Shown here: one piece after another, positions 52,147 through 60,626 of the stretch
Position numbering within the stretch: position 1 is the stretch's first letter
Layout of the letters: every line of letters begins with the position of its first letter
From: Streptomyces sp. NBC_00078
Lineage (GTDB): Bacteria; Actinomycetota; Actinomycetes; Streptomycetales; Streptomycetaceae
Reading direction: 5' to 3'
Assembly (NCBI RefSeq): GCF_026343335.1
Contig: NZ_JAPELX010000001.1
Span: 7,068,001-7,132,000, forward strand
Length of the DNA: 64,000 nucleotides
The notes under the pieces: generated by a model
What the model saw: only the letters and a program-made list of their open reading frames with translations
Told to the model about the DNA's origin: nothing
The model's database searches: none
Position numbers and translations under genes: made by a program

Positions 52147-52535
52147 GCGGCTACCCGGGTGCCGGAGGCGAGCTGGGGGAAGGCGTCTTCCCATACGGCG
52201 CGCACGGTGCGGCCCACAAGGGTGCGCAGCACCGGCCACAGCTGGAGGAGCAGGTCCTGGTTGAGGTAGCGGGGCAGGTCGTCGTGCAGGCCCTCGTGCA
52301 GGACGGTGCGGTACAGGCCCATGCGCTGGCGCGGCTTGCCCAAGTCGTATGAGGTCATTCCGGACCAGGCCATGTGCAGCGGCAGATCCACGACACCGTG
52401 GGCCGGTCCGCGCAGCTCGTCCAGTGACTCCGGCAGACGGCGGCGGAACTTCTCCCGGTACAGCGCGAGGTCGTCGGCAACCGCGCTCGAGACGTCCCTC
52501 GGGGTGGGTGCGGGGTGCTGTGGGCTGGAGGGCAT
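52143..52535 (-). CDS. Partner protein of the AbiEii-like gene, putative antitoxin
   Basis: 130 residues, upstream of and overlapping the nucleotidyltransferase by four bases. Helical: DVSSAVADDLALYREKFRRRLPESLDELRGP, HMAWSGMTSYDLGKPRQRMGLYRTVLHEG, LLQLWPVLRTLVGRTVRAVWEDAFPQL. It has no winged helix typical of AbiEi, so it is not a canonical AbiE antitoxin. Gene order and overlap suggest it is the cognate partner. The function is inferred only. Confidence 0.65.
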   Translation of the reverse strand: MPSSPQHPAPTPRDVSSAVADDLALYREKFRRRLPESLDELRGPAHGVVDLPLHMAWSGMTSYDLGKPRQRMGLYRTVLHEGLHDDLPRYLNQDLLLQLWPVLRTLVGRTVRAVWEDAFPQLASGTRVAA

Positions 52536-53098
52536 GACTCCATTATGGCGGCCGGAGACGTTGCGAGGGTCGTGATCTGCGAACCGACGTCCGGTGCGAG
52601 CGGGGGCGGATCACCCGGTGAGCTGGTTGCCCGCAGTCTGTACTTCAGCAGTCTGTCTTCCGTGAGCTGTGCTGACTTCTGGCAGTCCGCCGGGTGTGCT
52701 GGTCCTCCCGTCCTCGGAGGTCGTCCGTTCAGCGGGTTGATGCGTATGGCGGCAAGCATCTGTAGGACTTTCGAGAGGCGGGGCAGAGGGTCCGCTCGCC
52801 TTCGGTGGTTCGCACACCGTCAAACGCTGCGATGACGGCGTGAAGGAACGAGTCCAGCACCTCCGAAGTAAATCGGGAATGGCGTCCCGAGAGCGCCTTC
52901 CCGCCTGAGGCAGCGCTCAGGGGGGGGCTGTGGCGGTCTCTTCCCGACCAACATTCGCCCCTCTTTTCCCAGCGGTCACGGAACGCGCCGTCCGTGCCCC
53001 TCGAGCGCCCCCGTGCGCACTGAGCCGGTCGTTTCGCCTCCAACAAGCTGTGTCTGCGGTGATCCACCGTCCGCGTCCACAGCTTCGATGGGGACAAG
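52536..53098. other. Gene-free stretch
   Basis: No start with a ribosome site leads to a protein-like frame on either strand, and no clear hairpin or repeat was seen. It probably holds the promoter for the leftward AbiEii-like pair near 52540-52600. Confidence 0.5.
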
Positions 53099-53724
53099 AT
53101 GCCGGAGGAGTGGATACGGGCGCTCGTGGCGGACTCGGATCCGAGTGCAGGGAGCGTCTGCGGGTCAGCGACACGGAGGCGTCCATCAGCCTGCCGGTGG
53201 CGAAGCTGGTGGAGACATTCGGGGCGCGCTGGAAGCTGAGTCCTCGCCTTCATCCTGAGTATTCCTTGCCCGAGGCCCGGGTGCGTCCGGATTACGCGGT
53301 GGAGACATCAGGGCGCATCACCGGCTTCCTCGAGCTGAAGGCCCCGGGGCACGACGTCACTCCCGACGGCTTCACAAAGCGGGACCGGGAGCAGTGGGCG
53401 CTGATGCGCCGGCTGCCGAACGTGCTGTACAGCAACGGTCACACCTGGTGCCTGTACCGAGGCGGTTCGCGGCCTCTGCGCACGGCTCGGCTCGAAGGCG
53501 ATCTGTACCGGTCCGGCAGCCGGTTGCGTACCAGTGCAGCTGACGGAGCGGCGTTTCGGGATCTGCTGCGGGAATTTCTCGGGTGGCAGCCCCGACGCAT
53601 CACCACTGTTGGCCAGTTGGTGTCGTCCGGCCAGAGGTCCCAGAAAAGTCCCAGAGGCGCCCACGGGTTCCCTCCTGACCCACATTTCTGCAGGTCAGGA
53701 GGGTTTCATGATACTTTTTCTTAG
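53099..53724 (+). pseudogene. N-terminal nuclease domain of a restriction-modification enzyme, truncated
   Basis: ATG at 53099 (PEEWIRALVADSD) appears to shift frame near 53150 into SDTEASISLPVAKLVETFG, then WKLSPRLHPEYSLPEARVRPDYAVE, GRITGFLELKAPGHDVTPDGFTKRDREQWALMRRLPNVLYSNG and EFLGWQPRRITTVGQLV. The pattern PDYAVE-FLELKAPG is a PD-(D/E)xK nuclease site. This resembles the front of large single-chain restriction/methylase proteins (type ISP or DUF4357-like). The methylase and all later domains are missing, and the sequence becomes unrelated after GQLV. Confidence 0.6.
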
Positions 53725-53729
53725 AACCT

Positions 53730-55259
53730 TCAGATGTCCCGGAAGATCTCGATCTGCGCCCCCACGGAGTTCAGCCGCTCGGCGAGGTCCTCGTAGCCGC
53801 GGTTGATGACGTAGACGTTGCGCAGCACGGACTTGCCGTCGGCCGCCATCATCGCCAGCAGGACGACCACGGCGGGCCGCAGCGCGGGCGGGCACATCAT
53901 CTCGGCGGCACGCCAGCGGGTCGGGCCCTCGACCAGTACCCGGTGCGGGTCGAGGAGCTGGAGGCGTCCGCCGAGGCGGTTCAGGTCCGTCAGATAGATG
54001 GCACGGTTGTCGTAGACCCAGTCGTGGATCAGAGTCTTGCCCTGCGCGACGGCGGCGATGGCCGCGAAGAACGGGACGTTGTCGATGTTCAGGCCGGGGA
54101 AGGGCATCGGGTGGATCTTGTCGATCGGTGCCTCCAGCTTGGAGGGCCGCACGGTGAGGTCCACCAGCCGCGTACGCCCGTTGTCCGCGAAGTACTCCGG
54201 CGTACGGTCGTGGTCGAGCCCCATCTCCTCCAGGACCGCCAGCTCGATCTCCAGGAACTCGATCGGCACGCGACGCACGGTCAGCTCCGACTCCGTCACC
54301 ACGGCGGCGGCCAGCAGGCTCATCGCCTCGACCGGGTCCTCGGAGGGGGAGTAGTCCACGTCCACGTCGATGTCCGGCACGCCGTGCACGGTGAGCGTCG
54401 TGGTGCCGATGCCCTCGACCCGTACGCCGAGCGTCTCCAGGAAGAAACACAGGTCCTGGACCATGTAGTTGGAGGACGCGTTGCGGATGACACTGACCCC
54501 GTCGGACCGGGCGGCGGCCAGCAGCGCGTTCTCGGTGACGGTGTCCCCGCGCTCGGTCAGCACGATCGGCCGGTCGGGCCGCACCGCCCGGTCCACCAGA
54601 GCGTGGTACTGCCCCTCGGTGGCGGTGATGTCGAGTCCGAACCGGCGCAGCGCGATCATGTGCGGCTCGATGGTCCGCGTGCCGAGGTCGCAACCACCGG
54701 CGTACGGCAGCTTGAAGCGGTCCATACGGTGCAGCAGCGGGCCGAAGAACATGATGATGGACCGCGTGCGTACGGCGGCGTCGGCGTCGATCGCCGCCAT
54801 GTCCAGCTCGGCCGGCGGCACGATCTCCAGGTCGACGCCGTCGTTGATCCACCGTGCGCGCACACCGATGGAACTCAGCACCTCCAGAAGCCGGTAGACC
54901 TCCTCGATCCGTGCCACCCGGCGCAGCACCGTGCGCCCCTTGTTGAGAAGGGACGCACACAACAGCGCCACGCACGCGTTCTTGCTCGTCTTGACGTCGA
55001 TGGCCCCGGACAGCCGACGGCCGCCGACCACCCGCAGATGCATCGGGCCCGCATAGCCCAGTGAGACGATTTCGCTCTCCAGGGCTTCACCGATTCGAGC
55101 GATCATCTCAAGGCTGATGTTTTGGTTGCCTCGCTCGATGCGGTTGACGGCGCTCTGGCTGGTGCCGAGCGCCTCCGCGAGCTGCGCCTGTGTCCAGCCC
55201 CGATGTTGCCGGGCGTCACGGATGAGCTTGCCGATGCGTACGAGGTAGTCGTCTGCCAT
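53730..55259 (-). CDS. XRE-type DNA-binding domain fused to a MurA-like enolpyruvyl transferase
   Basis: 509 residues. Residues 8-68 are a helix-turn-helix of the XRE/Cro group (HRGWTQAQLAEALGTSQSAVNRIERGNQNIS). From about 75 to the end is an EPSP-synthase-fold enzyme closest to MurA (UDP-GlcNAc enolpyruvyl transferase): Lys93-Asn94 in SKNACVALL, the catalytic Cys190 in YAGGCDLGTR, PMPFPGLNID (usual GFPTD region altered) and the terminal NRGYEDLAERLNSVGAQIE. MurA is about 420 residues, so this is a full enzyme plus the added head. The fusion is unusual; it could let cell-wall precursor levels control transcription. A palindrome lies 13 bases before the start. Confidence 0.92.
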   Translation of the reverse strand: MADDYLVRIGKLIRDARQHRGWTQAQLAEALGTSQSAVNRIERGNQNISLEMIARIGEALESEIVSLGYAGPMHLRVVGGRRLSGAIDVKTSKNACVALLCASLLNKGRTVLRRVARIEEVYRLLEVLSSIGVRARWINDGVDLEIVPPAELDMAAIDADAAVRTRSIIMFFGPLLHRMDRFKLPYAGGCDLGTRTIEPHMIALRRFGLDITATEGQYHALVDRAVRPDRPIVLTERGDTVTENALLAAARSDGVSVIRNASSNYMVQDLCFFLETLGVRVEGIGTTTLTVHGVPDIDVDVDYSPSEDPVEAMSLLAAAVVTESELTVRRVPIEFLEIELAVLEEMGLDHDRTPEYFADNGRTRLVDLTVRPSKLEAPIDKIHPMPFPGLNIDNVPFFAAIAAVAQGKTLIHDWVYDNRAIYLTDLNRLGGRLQLLDPHRVLVEGPTRWRAAEMMCPPALRPAVVVLLAMMAADGKSVLRNVYVINRGYEDLAERLNSVGAQIEIFRDI

Positions 55260-55271
55260 GATGTTGAGGCT

Positions 55272-55287
55272 ATCTCAGATATGAGAT
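55272..55287 (-). promoter_or_regulatory. Palindrome ATCTCA-N4-TGAGAT, probable autoregulatory operator
   Basis: Perfect 6-base arms with a 4-base centre (GATA), 13 bases upstream of the XRE-MurA ATG and standing out as A/T-rich. Size and place fit binding by the XRE domain of that protein. Confidence 0.6.
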
Positions 55288-56113
55288 GTGGCCAGTCAGG
55301 AGAGCCGTTCGGGTGACGGCCCGTCAATGCCGCCTTGCGCTACGGGTGCGACGCCATCCGAAAGGTCCGGGCAAATCCATCGATGTCGTACGACGTCCCG
55401 TACTGCTGTGCGTGTGCCGCGGACCGTTCCTGCCGCCGGTGGTGAGGGACCAGGACCGCCGGTTGATGTTCAGGCGCACCCCCGGCAGGATCCGGAAGCT
55501 CTTGCGAAACGTGAGGGGCATCGTGCCTCCTTCGGGAAAGCGGGCTCACCCCTCGGTTACCCCGGCTTGGCGAAGTGATGGGCGAACTGCGGTCCGTGCG
55601 CCGCCCGTCGCTCAACCCGGTCTCGCGGTGGAGTCCAGGAAGGCCGGCTCCCTCCCCGCGCCGAGGCACCGGTCCGGCCGGATGATCGGCGGGTGGGCCA
55701 AGGGGGCCAAGTCGTGCCGGACGTCACAACGAGTGACCTGTCGCAGCGAAGGTTGAGTGATTCTCATCGAAGGTTGAGCGATCTTGCCGGACGCATATCG
55801 CATTATTCGGGGTCAATGCCGCTTCGACTCGAGGCCGGATTCGTGGTGGGCCTCGCCCGGGCCACCCCAGCGCAGGCCATCACTGCTGTAGTCGTGGCGT
55901 TGAGGAAGAGCATGAACGTCCACGACGCGTCGGCGGCGTCGATGCGGCCGATCCGCCTGTTGCCGAGACGTGAGGCGGGCGCTGGAGCCGGGCTTGGTCG
56001 CCCAGCTCACCGGGAGATGGAAGACCGGCAGAGCCCCGAACGGCAAGACCATTTGGTGCGACCATGCCCTTCCGAACGGCCGCGCTCAGAGTGTTGCCGC
56101 CGCAAACACACAG
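55288..56113. other. Gap with a 21-base-period direct repeat
   Basis: No gene is supported on either strand. A short frame at 55970-56176 (LEPGLVAQLTGRWKTGRAP) is uncertain. The clearest structure is the pair CGAAGGTTGAGTGAT and CGAAGGTTGAGCGAT at 55747 and 55768. Such paired near-repeats can mark the end of an insertion sequence. Confidence 0.5.
55747..55785. repeat. Direct repeat CGAAGGTTGAGYGATYYT
   Basis: Two copies (55747-55764, 55768-55785) separated by three bases, with 15 of 18 bases identical. They may be the multiple binding sites at one end of an IS21-like or similar element of which nothing else remains. Confidence 0.55.
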
Positions 56114-56149
56114 AGCTGTGGGCACCCAGCGGTCCGGGTGGCCACAGCT
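56114..56149 (-). terminator. Long hairpin at the end of the P450 operon
   Basis: AGCTGTGGGCACCC (56114-56127) pairs with GGGTGGCCACAGCT (56136-56149) at 13 of 14 positions, loop AGCGGTCC, 14 bases beyond the P450 stop. Confidence 0.8.
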
Positions 56150-56162
56150 TGTGTACAGGCGG

Positions 56163-57461
56163 TCAGGCGAGGGTGACCTCGACCGGCAGTTTCTTGATGC
56201 CGTTGACGAAGTTGGAGCGGACCCGGGGGACGTCGCCGGCGAGGCGGATGCCGGCGAGGCGCGGGATCAGTTCCTCGAACATGATGCGGATCTCGGTGCG
56301 GGCGAGCAGGTTGCCCAGGCACAGGTGGGGGCCGCCCTTGCCGAAGGTGAGGTGGTCGTTGTCCTGGCGGGTGACGTCGAAGTCGTACGGGTTGCCGAAG
56401 ACCTCTTCGTCGCGGTTGCCGGAGGCGTACCACATGACGACCTTGTCGCCCTCCTTCACCCGCTTGCCGCCGAGTTCGACGTCGCGTGTCGCGGTACGGC
56501 GGAAGTGGTAGACGGGCGTGGCCCAGCGCAGGAACTCCTCGACGGCGACCGGGATGAGAGAGGGGTCTTCCTGGAGCCTGGTCAGCTGCTCGGGGTGCTG
56601 GATGAGGGCCAGCATGGAGTGCGAGATGGTGTGCCGGGTGGTCTCGTTGCCGGCCACGACCAGCAGCAGGAAGTAGTTGTCGAAGTCCTGCGCGGAGAGC
56701 GGGACGCCGTCGCGCGGGGTCTCGTTGACGAGTCTGGAGATCAGGTCGGTGCCGGTGCCGCCCCGCCGCTGCCGGGCCAACTCCCGTCCGTACTCGAAGA
56801 CCTCCATCGAGGCCGGGCTGCGGAAGGGCAGATCCTTGTACTGCTCGCTCTCCTCGCTGTGGAGGAGGACATCGGCGTAGTCGGGGTCCGTGTTGCCCAT
56901 AATCCGGTTGCCCCAGTCGATGAGCTGCTGGTTGTCCTCCGGGGGGACGTCGAGGAGCCGGGCGAGGACGTTGATGGGGAAGTCGGCGGCGACGTCGGCG
57001 ACGAAGTCGAACGTGCCCTTGGCGAGGGCCGTGTCCAGCGTCCTGGCGGTCAGGCCGCGCAGGAAGTCGGCGTACTCGTTGATGACGCCCTGGCCGAACT
57101 GACGCTGCAGCAGGCTGCGCATCGCGCGGTGGCGTACGCCGTCCAGTTCCAGGATGGAGGCGCGCTTCTTGATCTGGTCGTCGTCGAGTTCTTCGAGGTT
57201 GGCGAACTTCGTGGAGGTGAAGGTCTGCGGGTCGCGTCCCACGCGGGCGATGTCCTCGTGCCGGGTGACGGCCCAGAAGCCCTGGTTGGGCTCAGGCTCC
57301 GGTTGCCAGTGGACCGGGTCCTGGTGGCGCAGGGTGTGGAACATGCGCCAGGGGGTGACGCCGTCGAGGAACTTGTCGTTGTCGGCGAGGTCGACCTCGT
57401 CCAGCGGCATCGGGTCGCCGGGGGCGTGGTGGGTGTCGGTGGTGTTCAGGGTGCTCGTCAT
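56163..57461 (-). CDS. Cytochrome P450
   Basis: 432 residues, soluble bacterial type. Oxygen-binding helix motif VAGNETTRHTISH (about 250-262), the EFLRWATP version of ExxR, and the haem motif FGKGGPHLCLGN with Cys381. The N-terminal region (WRMFHTLRHQDPVHWQPEP) is that of CYP125/CYP142-like bacterial families, though no family can be fixed by eye. It lies 21 bases after the glutamine-synthetase-like gene in the same leftward operon. Ferredoxin and reductase genes to feed it are in the divergent arm. It probably hydroxylates or dealkylates the pathway substrate. Confidence 0.93.
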   Translation of the reverse strand: MTSTLNTTDTHHAPGDPMPLDEVDLADNDKFLDGVTPWRMFHTLRHQDPVHWQPEPEPNQGFWAVTRHEDIARVGRDPQTFTSTKFANLEELDDDQIKKRASILELDGVRHRAMRSLLQRQFGQGVINEYADFLRGLTARTLDTALAKGTFDFVADVAADFPINVLARLLDVPPEDNQQLIDWGNRIMGNTDPDYADVLLHSEESEQYKDLPFRSPASMEVFEYGRELARQRRGGTGTDLISRLVNETPRDGVPLSAQDFDNYFLLLVVAGNETTRHTISHSMLALIQHPEQLTRLQEDPSLIPVAVEEFLRWATPVYHFRRTATRDVELGGKRVKEGDKVVMWYASGNRDEEVFGNPYDFDVTRQDNDHLTFGKGGPHLCLGNLLARTEIRIMFEELIPRLAGIRLAGDVPRVRSNFVNGIKKLPVEVTLA

Positions 57462-57482
57462 GGTGTGCTCCTGGCGGGGTGC

Positions 57483-58838
57483 TCAGAGGTGGTAGGAGTA
57501 CTCGGCGAACTCCCAGTCGGTGACGTGTCGTTGGAAGCGTTCGGCCTCGTCGCGCTTGTAGGCGAGGAAGGACGCGGTGAAGTCCTTGCCCAGCAGTTCG
57601 ATGAGCGCTTCGTCGGCTTCGAGGGCGTCGAGCGCGGCGGTCAGGTTCATCGGCAGGACCTGGGACTTCTCCGGGTCGTAGCCGTAGCCCTCCAGCGGTG
57701 CGGGCGGCTCCTTGCCCTCCTGGACGCCGAGCAGGGCGGCGGCGGTGAGAGCGGCGATCGCGAGATACGGGTTGGCGCCGGCGTCGCCGAGCCGTACCTC
57801 CAGGCGGGCGCCGGAGCCGCGCTCGGGCGGGATGCGGACCATGGCGCTTCGGTTGTCCAGGCCCCAGTTGATCAACCAGGGCGCGAGGGTGTCGGGCCCG
57901 AAGCGCTTGTACGAATTGACGGTCGGGTTGAGCAGCGCGGCGAGCGCCGGGGCGTGCGCGAGGATGCCGGCGATGGCGTGCCGGGCGTTGCCGGAGAGAC
58001 CGAAGGCGCCGGCCGGGTCATCGAAGACGTTGCGGCCGTCGGCGTCGACGCAGGAGAAGTGCAGGTGGAAGCCGGAGCCGCCCGAATCGTTGAAGGGCTT
58101 GGCCATGAAGGTGGCCAACTTGCCTTCCTTGCGAGCCAGTTCCTTGACAGCGGCCTTGAAGCGGAACGCCCGGTCGGCGGCGTCCAGGGCGTCGGAGTGG
58201 GTCAGGTTGATCTCGTACTGGCCGCCGTCGAACTCGTGGTTGCCGGTGATGACGCCGAGGCCGAGGTCGCGCAGCTGTCGCAGGGTACGCAGCAGGTGGT
58301 TGTCGGGGTCGGCGCGCAGGCCGGCGGTGTAGACGGACCCGGTGACGGTGGGGCTGCGCCGCCAGCCGTTCGGCGCGGTGGCGTCCTCTTCGAGGAGGAA
58401 GTACTCCAGCTCCGGGCCGACGACCGGGCTCAGACCCGCGTCCGTACATCGGGCCAGCACCGAGCGCAGCAGATCGCGCGGCGACTCCGCGGCCGGGCCG
58501 CCGGTCGCCGGGTCGGTCGTGTCACCGAGACACCATGCGACGCCGGGCTCCCAGGGCACGCGTGCGAGGGTGCTCAGGTCTGGTCGCACGGAGATGTCGG
58601 GCAGGCCGGCATCGATGCCGCCCTCGATCGCCACGACGTCGCCGCGCGGGGTGGTGTGGTAGACGGCGCGGCAGAAGGCCAGGCCGTGCTCGCAGGCCGA
58701 CGGCAGGTGGTCGAGCAGCACGTCGCGGGCGCGGTCGGTGCCGATGAGGTCGGGGTAGGTGACCCGGACCACGTCGATGCCCTCGGCGGCGAGCCGGTCC
58801 TGGTGCCGACGGACGGATGGGGTGTCGTGAGCGCTCAC
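57483..58838 (-). CDS. Glutamine-synthetase-like gamma-glutamyl ligase
   Basis: 451 residues from GTG with GAGGAGA upstream. GS catalytic fold: VGPELEYFLLEE with metal-site Glu, ITGNHEFDGGQYEINLTHSDALDAADRAF, the ammonia/amine region GSGFHLHFS, NSYKRFGPD and RIPPERGSGARLEVRLGDAGANPYLAIAALTAAALLG. Such non-GlnA members add glutamate to amines (isopropylamine IpuC, aniline TdnQ/AtdA1, polyamines, ethanolamine). Its place in a catabolic operon with a P450 suggests activation of an amine substrate, or removal of one, in this pathway. The substrate is unknown. Confidence 0.88.
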   Translation of the reverse strand: MSAHDTPSVRRHQDRLAAEGIDVVRVTYPDLIGTDRARDVLLDHLPSACEHGLAFCRAVYHTTPRGDVVAIEGGIDAGLPDISVRPDLSTLARVPWEPGVAWCLGDTTDPATGGPAAESPRDLLRSVLARCTDAGLSPVVGPELEYFLLEEDATAPNGWRRSPTVTGSVYTAGLRADPDNHLLRTLRQLRDLGLGVITGNHEFDGGQYEINLTHSDALDAADRAFRFKAAVKELARKEGKLATFMAKPFNDSGGSGFHLHFSCVDADGRNVFDDPAGAFGLSGNARHAIAGILAHAPALAALLNPTVNSYKRFGPDTLAPWLINWGLDNRSAMVRIPPERGSGARLEVRLGDAGANPYLAIAALTAAALLGVQEGKEPPAPLEGYGYDPEKSQVLPMNLTAALDALEADEALIELLGKDFTASFLAYKRDEAERFQRHVTDWEFAEYSYHL

Positions 58839-58958
58839 CGATGTCTCCTCGGCGGATTCGGGGCACCTCTCGGGCGTCGAGCCCGGGGGGAGGGTGGCGG
58901 AGCGAAGACTGGACCCGGGGCGCCGAGCGATGGCGCGGTCGTGAAGCCCCGGTCAATC

Positions 58959-59079
58959 ATTTGAAGCCAAACGGTATGGAGGTGGCCACCTTCCCGCAAG
59001 GGGGTGTGGCAAAGAATTTATCCATCCGGATAGGTATTGACCAGAGCGTGGCGGCTTCCTATGTTGTTTGAAGCCAAAC
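58959..59079. promoter_or_regulatory. Twin operators and back-to-back promoters
   Basis: TTTGAAGCCAAACG occurs at 58960-58973 and 59067-59080; the second copy forms the palindrome GTTTG-AAGC-CAAAC. For the rightward arm TTGACC (59037-59042) and TATGTT (59060-59065) with a 17-base spacer lie just before the second copy. For the leftward arm TTGCGG (58994-58999) and TACCGT (58971-58976) overlap the first. A further inverted repeat TATCC-N4-GGATA is at 59019-59032. One regulator can thus cover both starts. Confidence 0.7.
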
Positions 59080-59205
59080 GAGTCAGGGGTCCGGCTTCCC
59101 GTACCCCTGTGGCTGGGGGCCCGGCCACAGGCCGGGCCCTTCCATCCCGCCCCTGCCCCTCTCTCCCGCCCGCTCCGGCGCACCCACCTTCCAGGAGGAC
59201 CGGCA

Positions 59206-59394
59206 ATGAAGGTCGTCGTCGACATGAACAAGTGCAAGGACCACGGACAGTGCGTCTTCGCGGCCCCCGACGTTTTCCAGCTGGACGACAACGGACGGCT
59301 GGCCTACGTCAGCGACCCGGACGACACCCTGCGCGACGAGGCCGAGGAGGCCGCGGACGTCTGTCCGCTGCAGGCCATCCGGATCGAGGACTGA
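59206..59394 (+). CDS. 3Fe-4S ferredoxin
   Basis: 62 residues, ATG after AGGAGG. Ligands are Cys10 and Cys16 in CKDHGQC and the third in DVCPLQAI (about 53). His13 replaces the second Cys of the 4Fe-4S pattern, the C-x2-H-x2-C-CP type used for P450 partners in actinobacteria. It should deliver electrons to the P450 across the divergent promoter. It is followed five bases later by the reductase gene. Confidence 0.95.
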   Translation: MKVVVDMNKCKDHGQCVFAAPDVFQLDDNGRLAYVSDPDDTLRDEAEEAADVCPLQAIRIED

Positions 59395-59399
59395 GCGGC

Positions 59400-60614
59400 A
59401 TGACGACGCAGCGCATCCTCGTCGCCGGGGCCTCCATGGGCGGCCTGCGCGCGGCCGAACAACTCCGCGGCGCCGGGTGGACCGGCGCGATCACCGTGAT
59501 CGGGGACGAGCCCCACATGCCGTACAACCGGCCGCCTCTCTCCAAGGAAGCGCTGGCCGGAAAGGCGTCGTTCGAGTCCCTGGCCTTCACTCCCAAGGCA
59601 AGCGCGGCCGACGTGGAGTGGCGGCTCGGTACGAGCGTCACGAGCGCCCGACTCGCCGAGCGGGTCGTCGTGCTCGACAGCGGCGAGGAGCTGCCCTTCG
59701 ACGGACTGGTCGTCGCCACGGGTATGCGTCCCCGGCGCCTGCGCTGCGAGGGCCCCGCGGTCGGCCGTCACACCGTACGGACTTTCGGTGACGCTCAGGC
59801 CCTGCGGGCGGAGCTGGTCCGGCCGGGCGCCCGGGTCGTCGTCATCGGTGCCGGGTTCATCGGCTGCGAGGTGGCCGCCACCGCGGTCGGTCTCGGCGTC
59901 ACGGACGTCACCGTGGTCGACCCACTGCCGCTGCCCATGGTCGGACCACTCGGCGAGCTGCCGGCCCGCGCGCTGCTGGGGCGGCACGAGGAACGTGGTG
60001 TGCGCTTCGCTCTCGGTGCGGGTGTCTCGGGGTTCGAGGGCGAGGAACACGTCACCGGGGTCGTACTGAGCGACGGGACGGTGCTCCCGGCCGATGTGGT
60101 CGTGGAGTCGGTCGGCTCCGTCGCCAACACCGAGTGGCTCGACGGCAACGGTCTCGACCTGACAGACGGCGTGCTCACGGACGGGCAGCTGCGGGTCGGC
60201 GGACTGCCGTACGTCGTCGCGGTCGGCGACGTCGCCCGCTTCCCCAATGCCCGCTACGACGGCGTACCGCGCCGGGTCGAGCACTGGTCGATCCCCGGCG
60301 ACACCGCGAAGCATGCGGCCAAGGCACTGATGGCTCATCTCACGGGTGCGGAAGCCGGCTTGCCGCCGTTCGCGCCGCTGCCCACCTTCTGGAGCGACCA
60401 GCACGACTTCCGGCTGCAGTCCTTCGGTTCCCCCGTACTCGGCCTCGCCGACATCCGCGTCCTGGCCGGCGATCCGGGCGGCGACATGATCGTCGGTTAC
60501 CACGCCGACGGCGGGCAGCTCGTCGGCGTCGTCGCCCTCGGTGGCTCAGCCGCCGCCACCGGCGCCACCCGCTACCGCGCCCAGATGCTCAAGCAGCCCG
60601 CCCTCACCGCGTAA
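59400..60614 (+). CDS. Ferredoxin reductase (FAD/NAD(P)-binding)
   Basis: 404 residues. Pyridine-nucleotide-disulfide-oxidoreductase-like fold: FAD motif VAGASMGGLRAAEQL, substrate loop MPYNRPPLSKEAL, NAD(P) motif VVVIGAGFIGCEVAATAVGLG, second FAD motif YVVAVGDVARF and the terminal reductase domain with HWSIPGDTAKHAAKALM, FWSDQHDFRLQSFG. It matches rubredoxin/ferredoxin reductases of P450 and dioxygenase systems. The gene order ferredoxin-reductase fits a complete three-part P450 system with the divergent gene. Confidence 0.94.
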   Translation: MTTQRILVAGASMGGLRAAEQLRGAGWTGAITVIGDEPHMPYNRPPLSKEALAGKASFESLAFTPKASAADVEWRLGTSVTSARLAERVVVLDSGEELPFDGLVVATGMRPRRLRCEGPAVGRHTVRTFGDAQALRAELVRPGARVVVIGAGFIGCEVAATAVGLGVTDVTVVDPLPLPMVGPLGELPARALLGRHEERGVRFALGAGVSGFEGEEHVTGVVLSDGTVLPADVVVESVGSVANTEWLDGNGLDLTDGVLTDGQLRVGGLPYVVAVGDVARFPNARYDGVPRRVEHWSIPGDTAKHAAKALMAHLTGAEAGLPPFAPLPTFWSDQHDFRLQSFGSPVLGLADIRVLAGDPGGDMIVGYHADGGQLVGVVALGGSAAATGATRYRAQMLKQPALTA

Positions 60615-60626
60615 GGAACCAACGTC

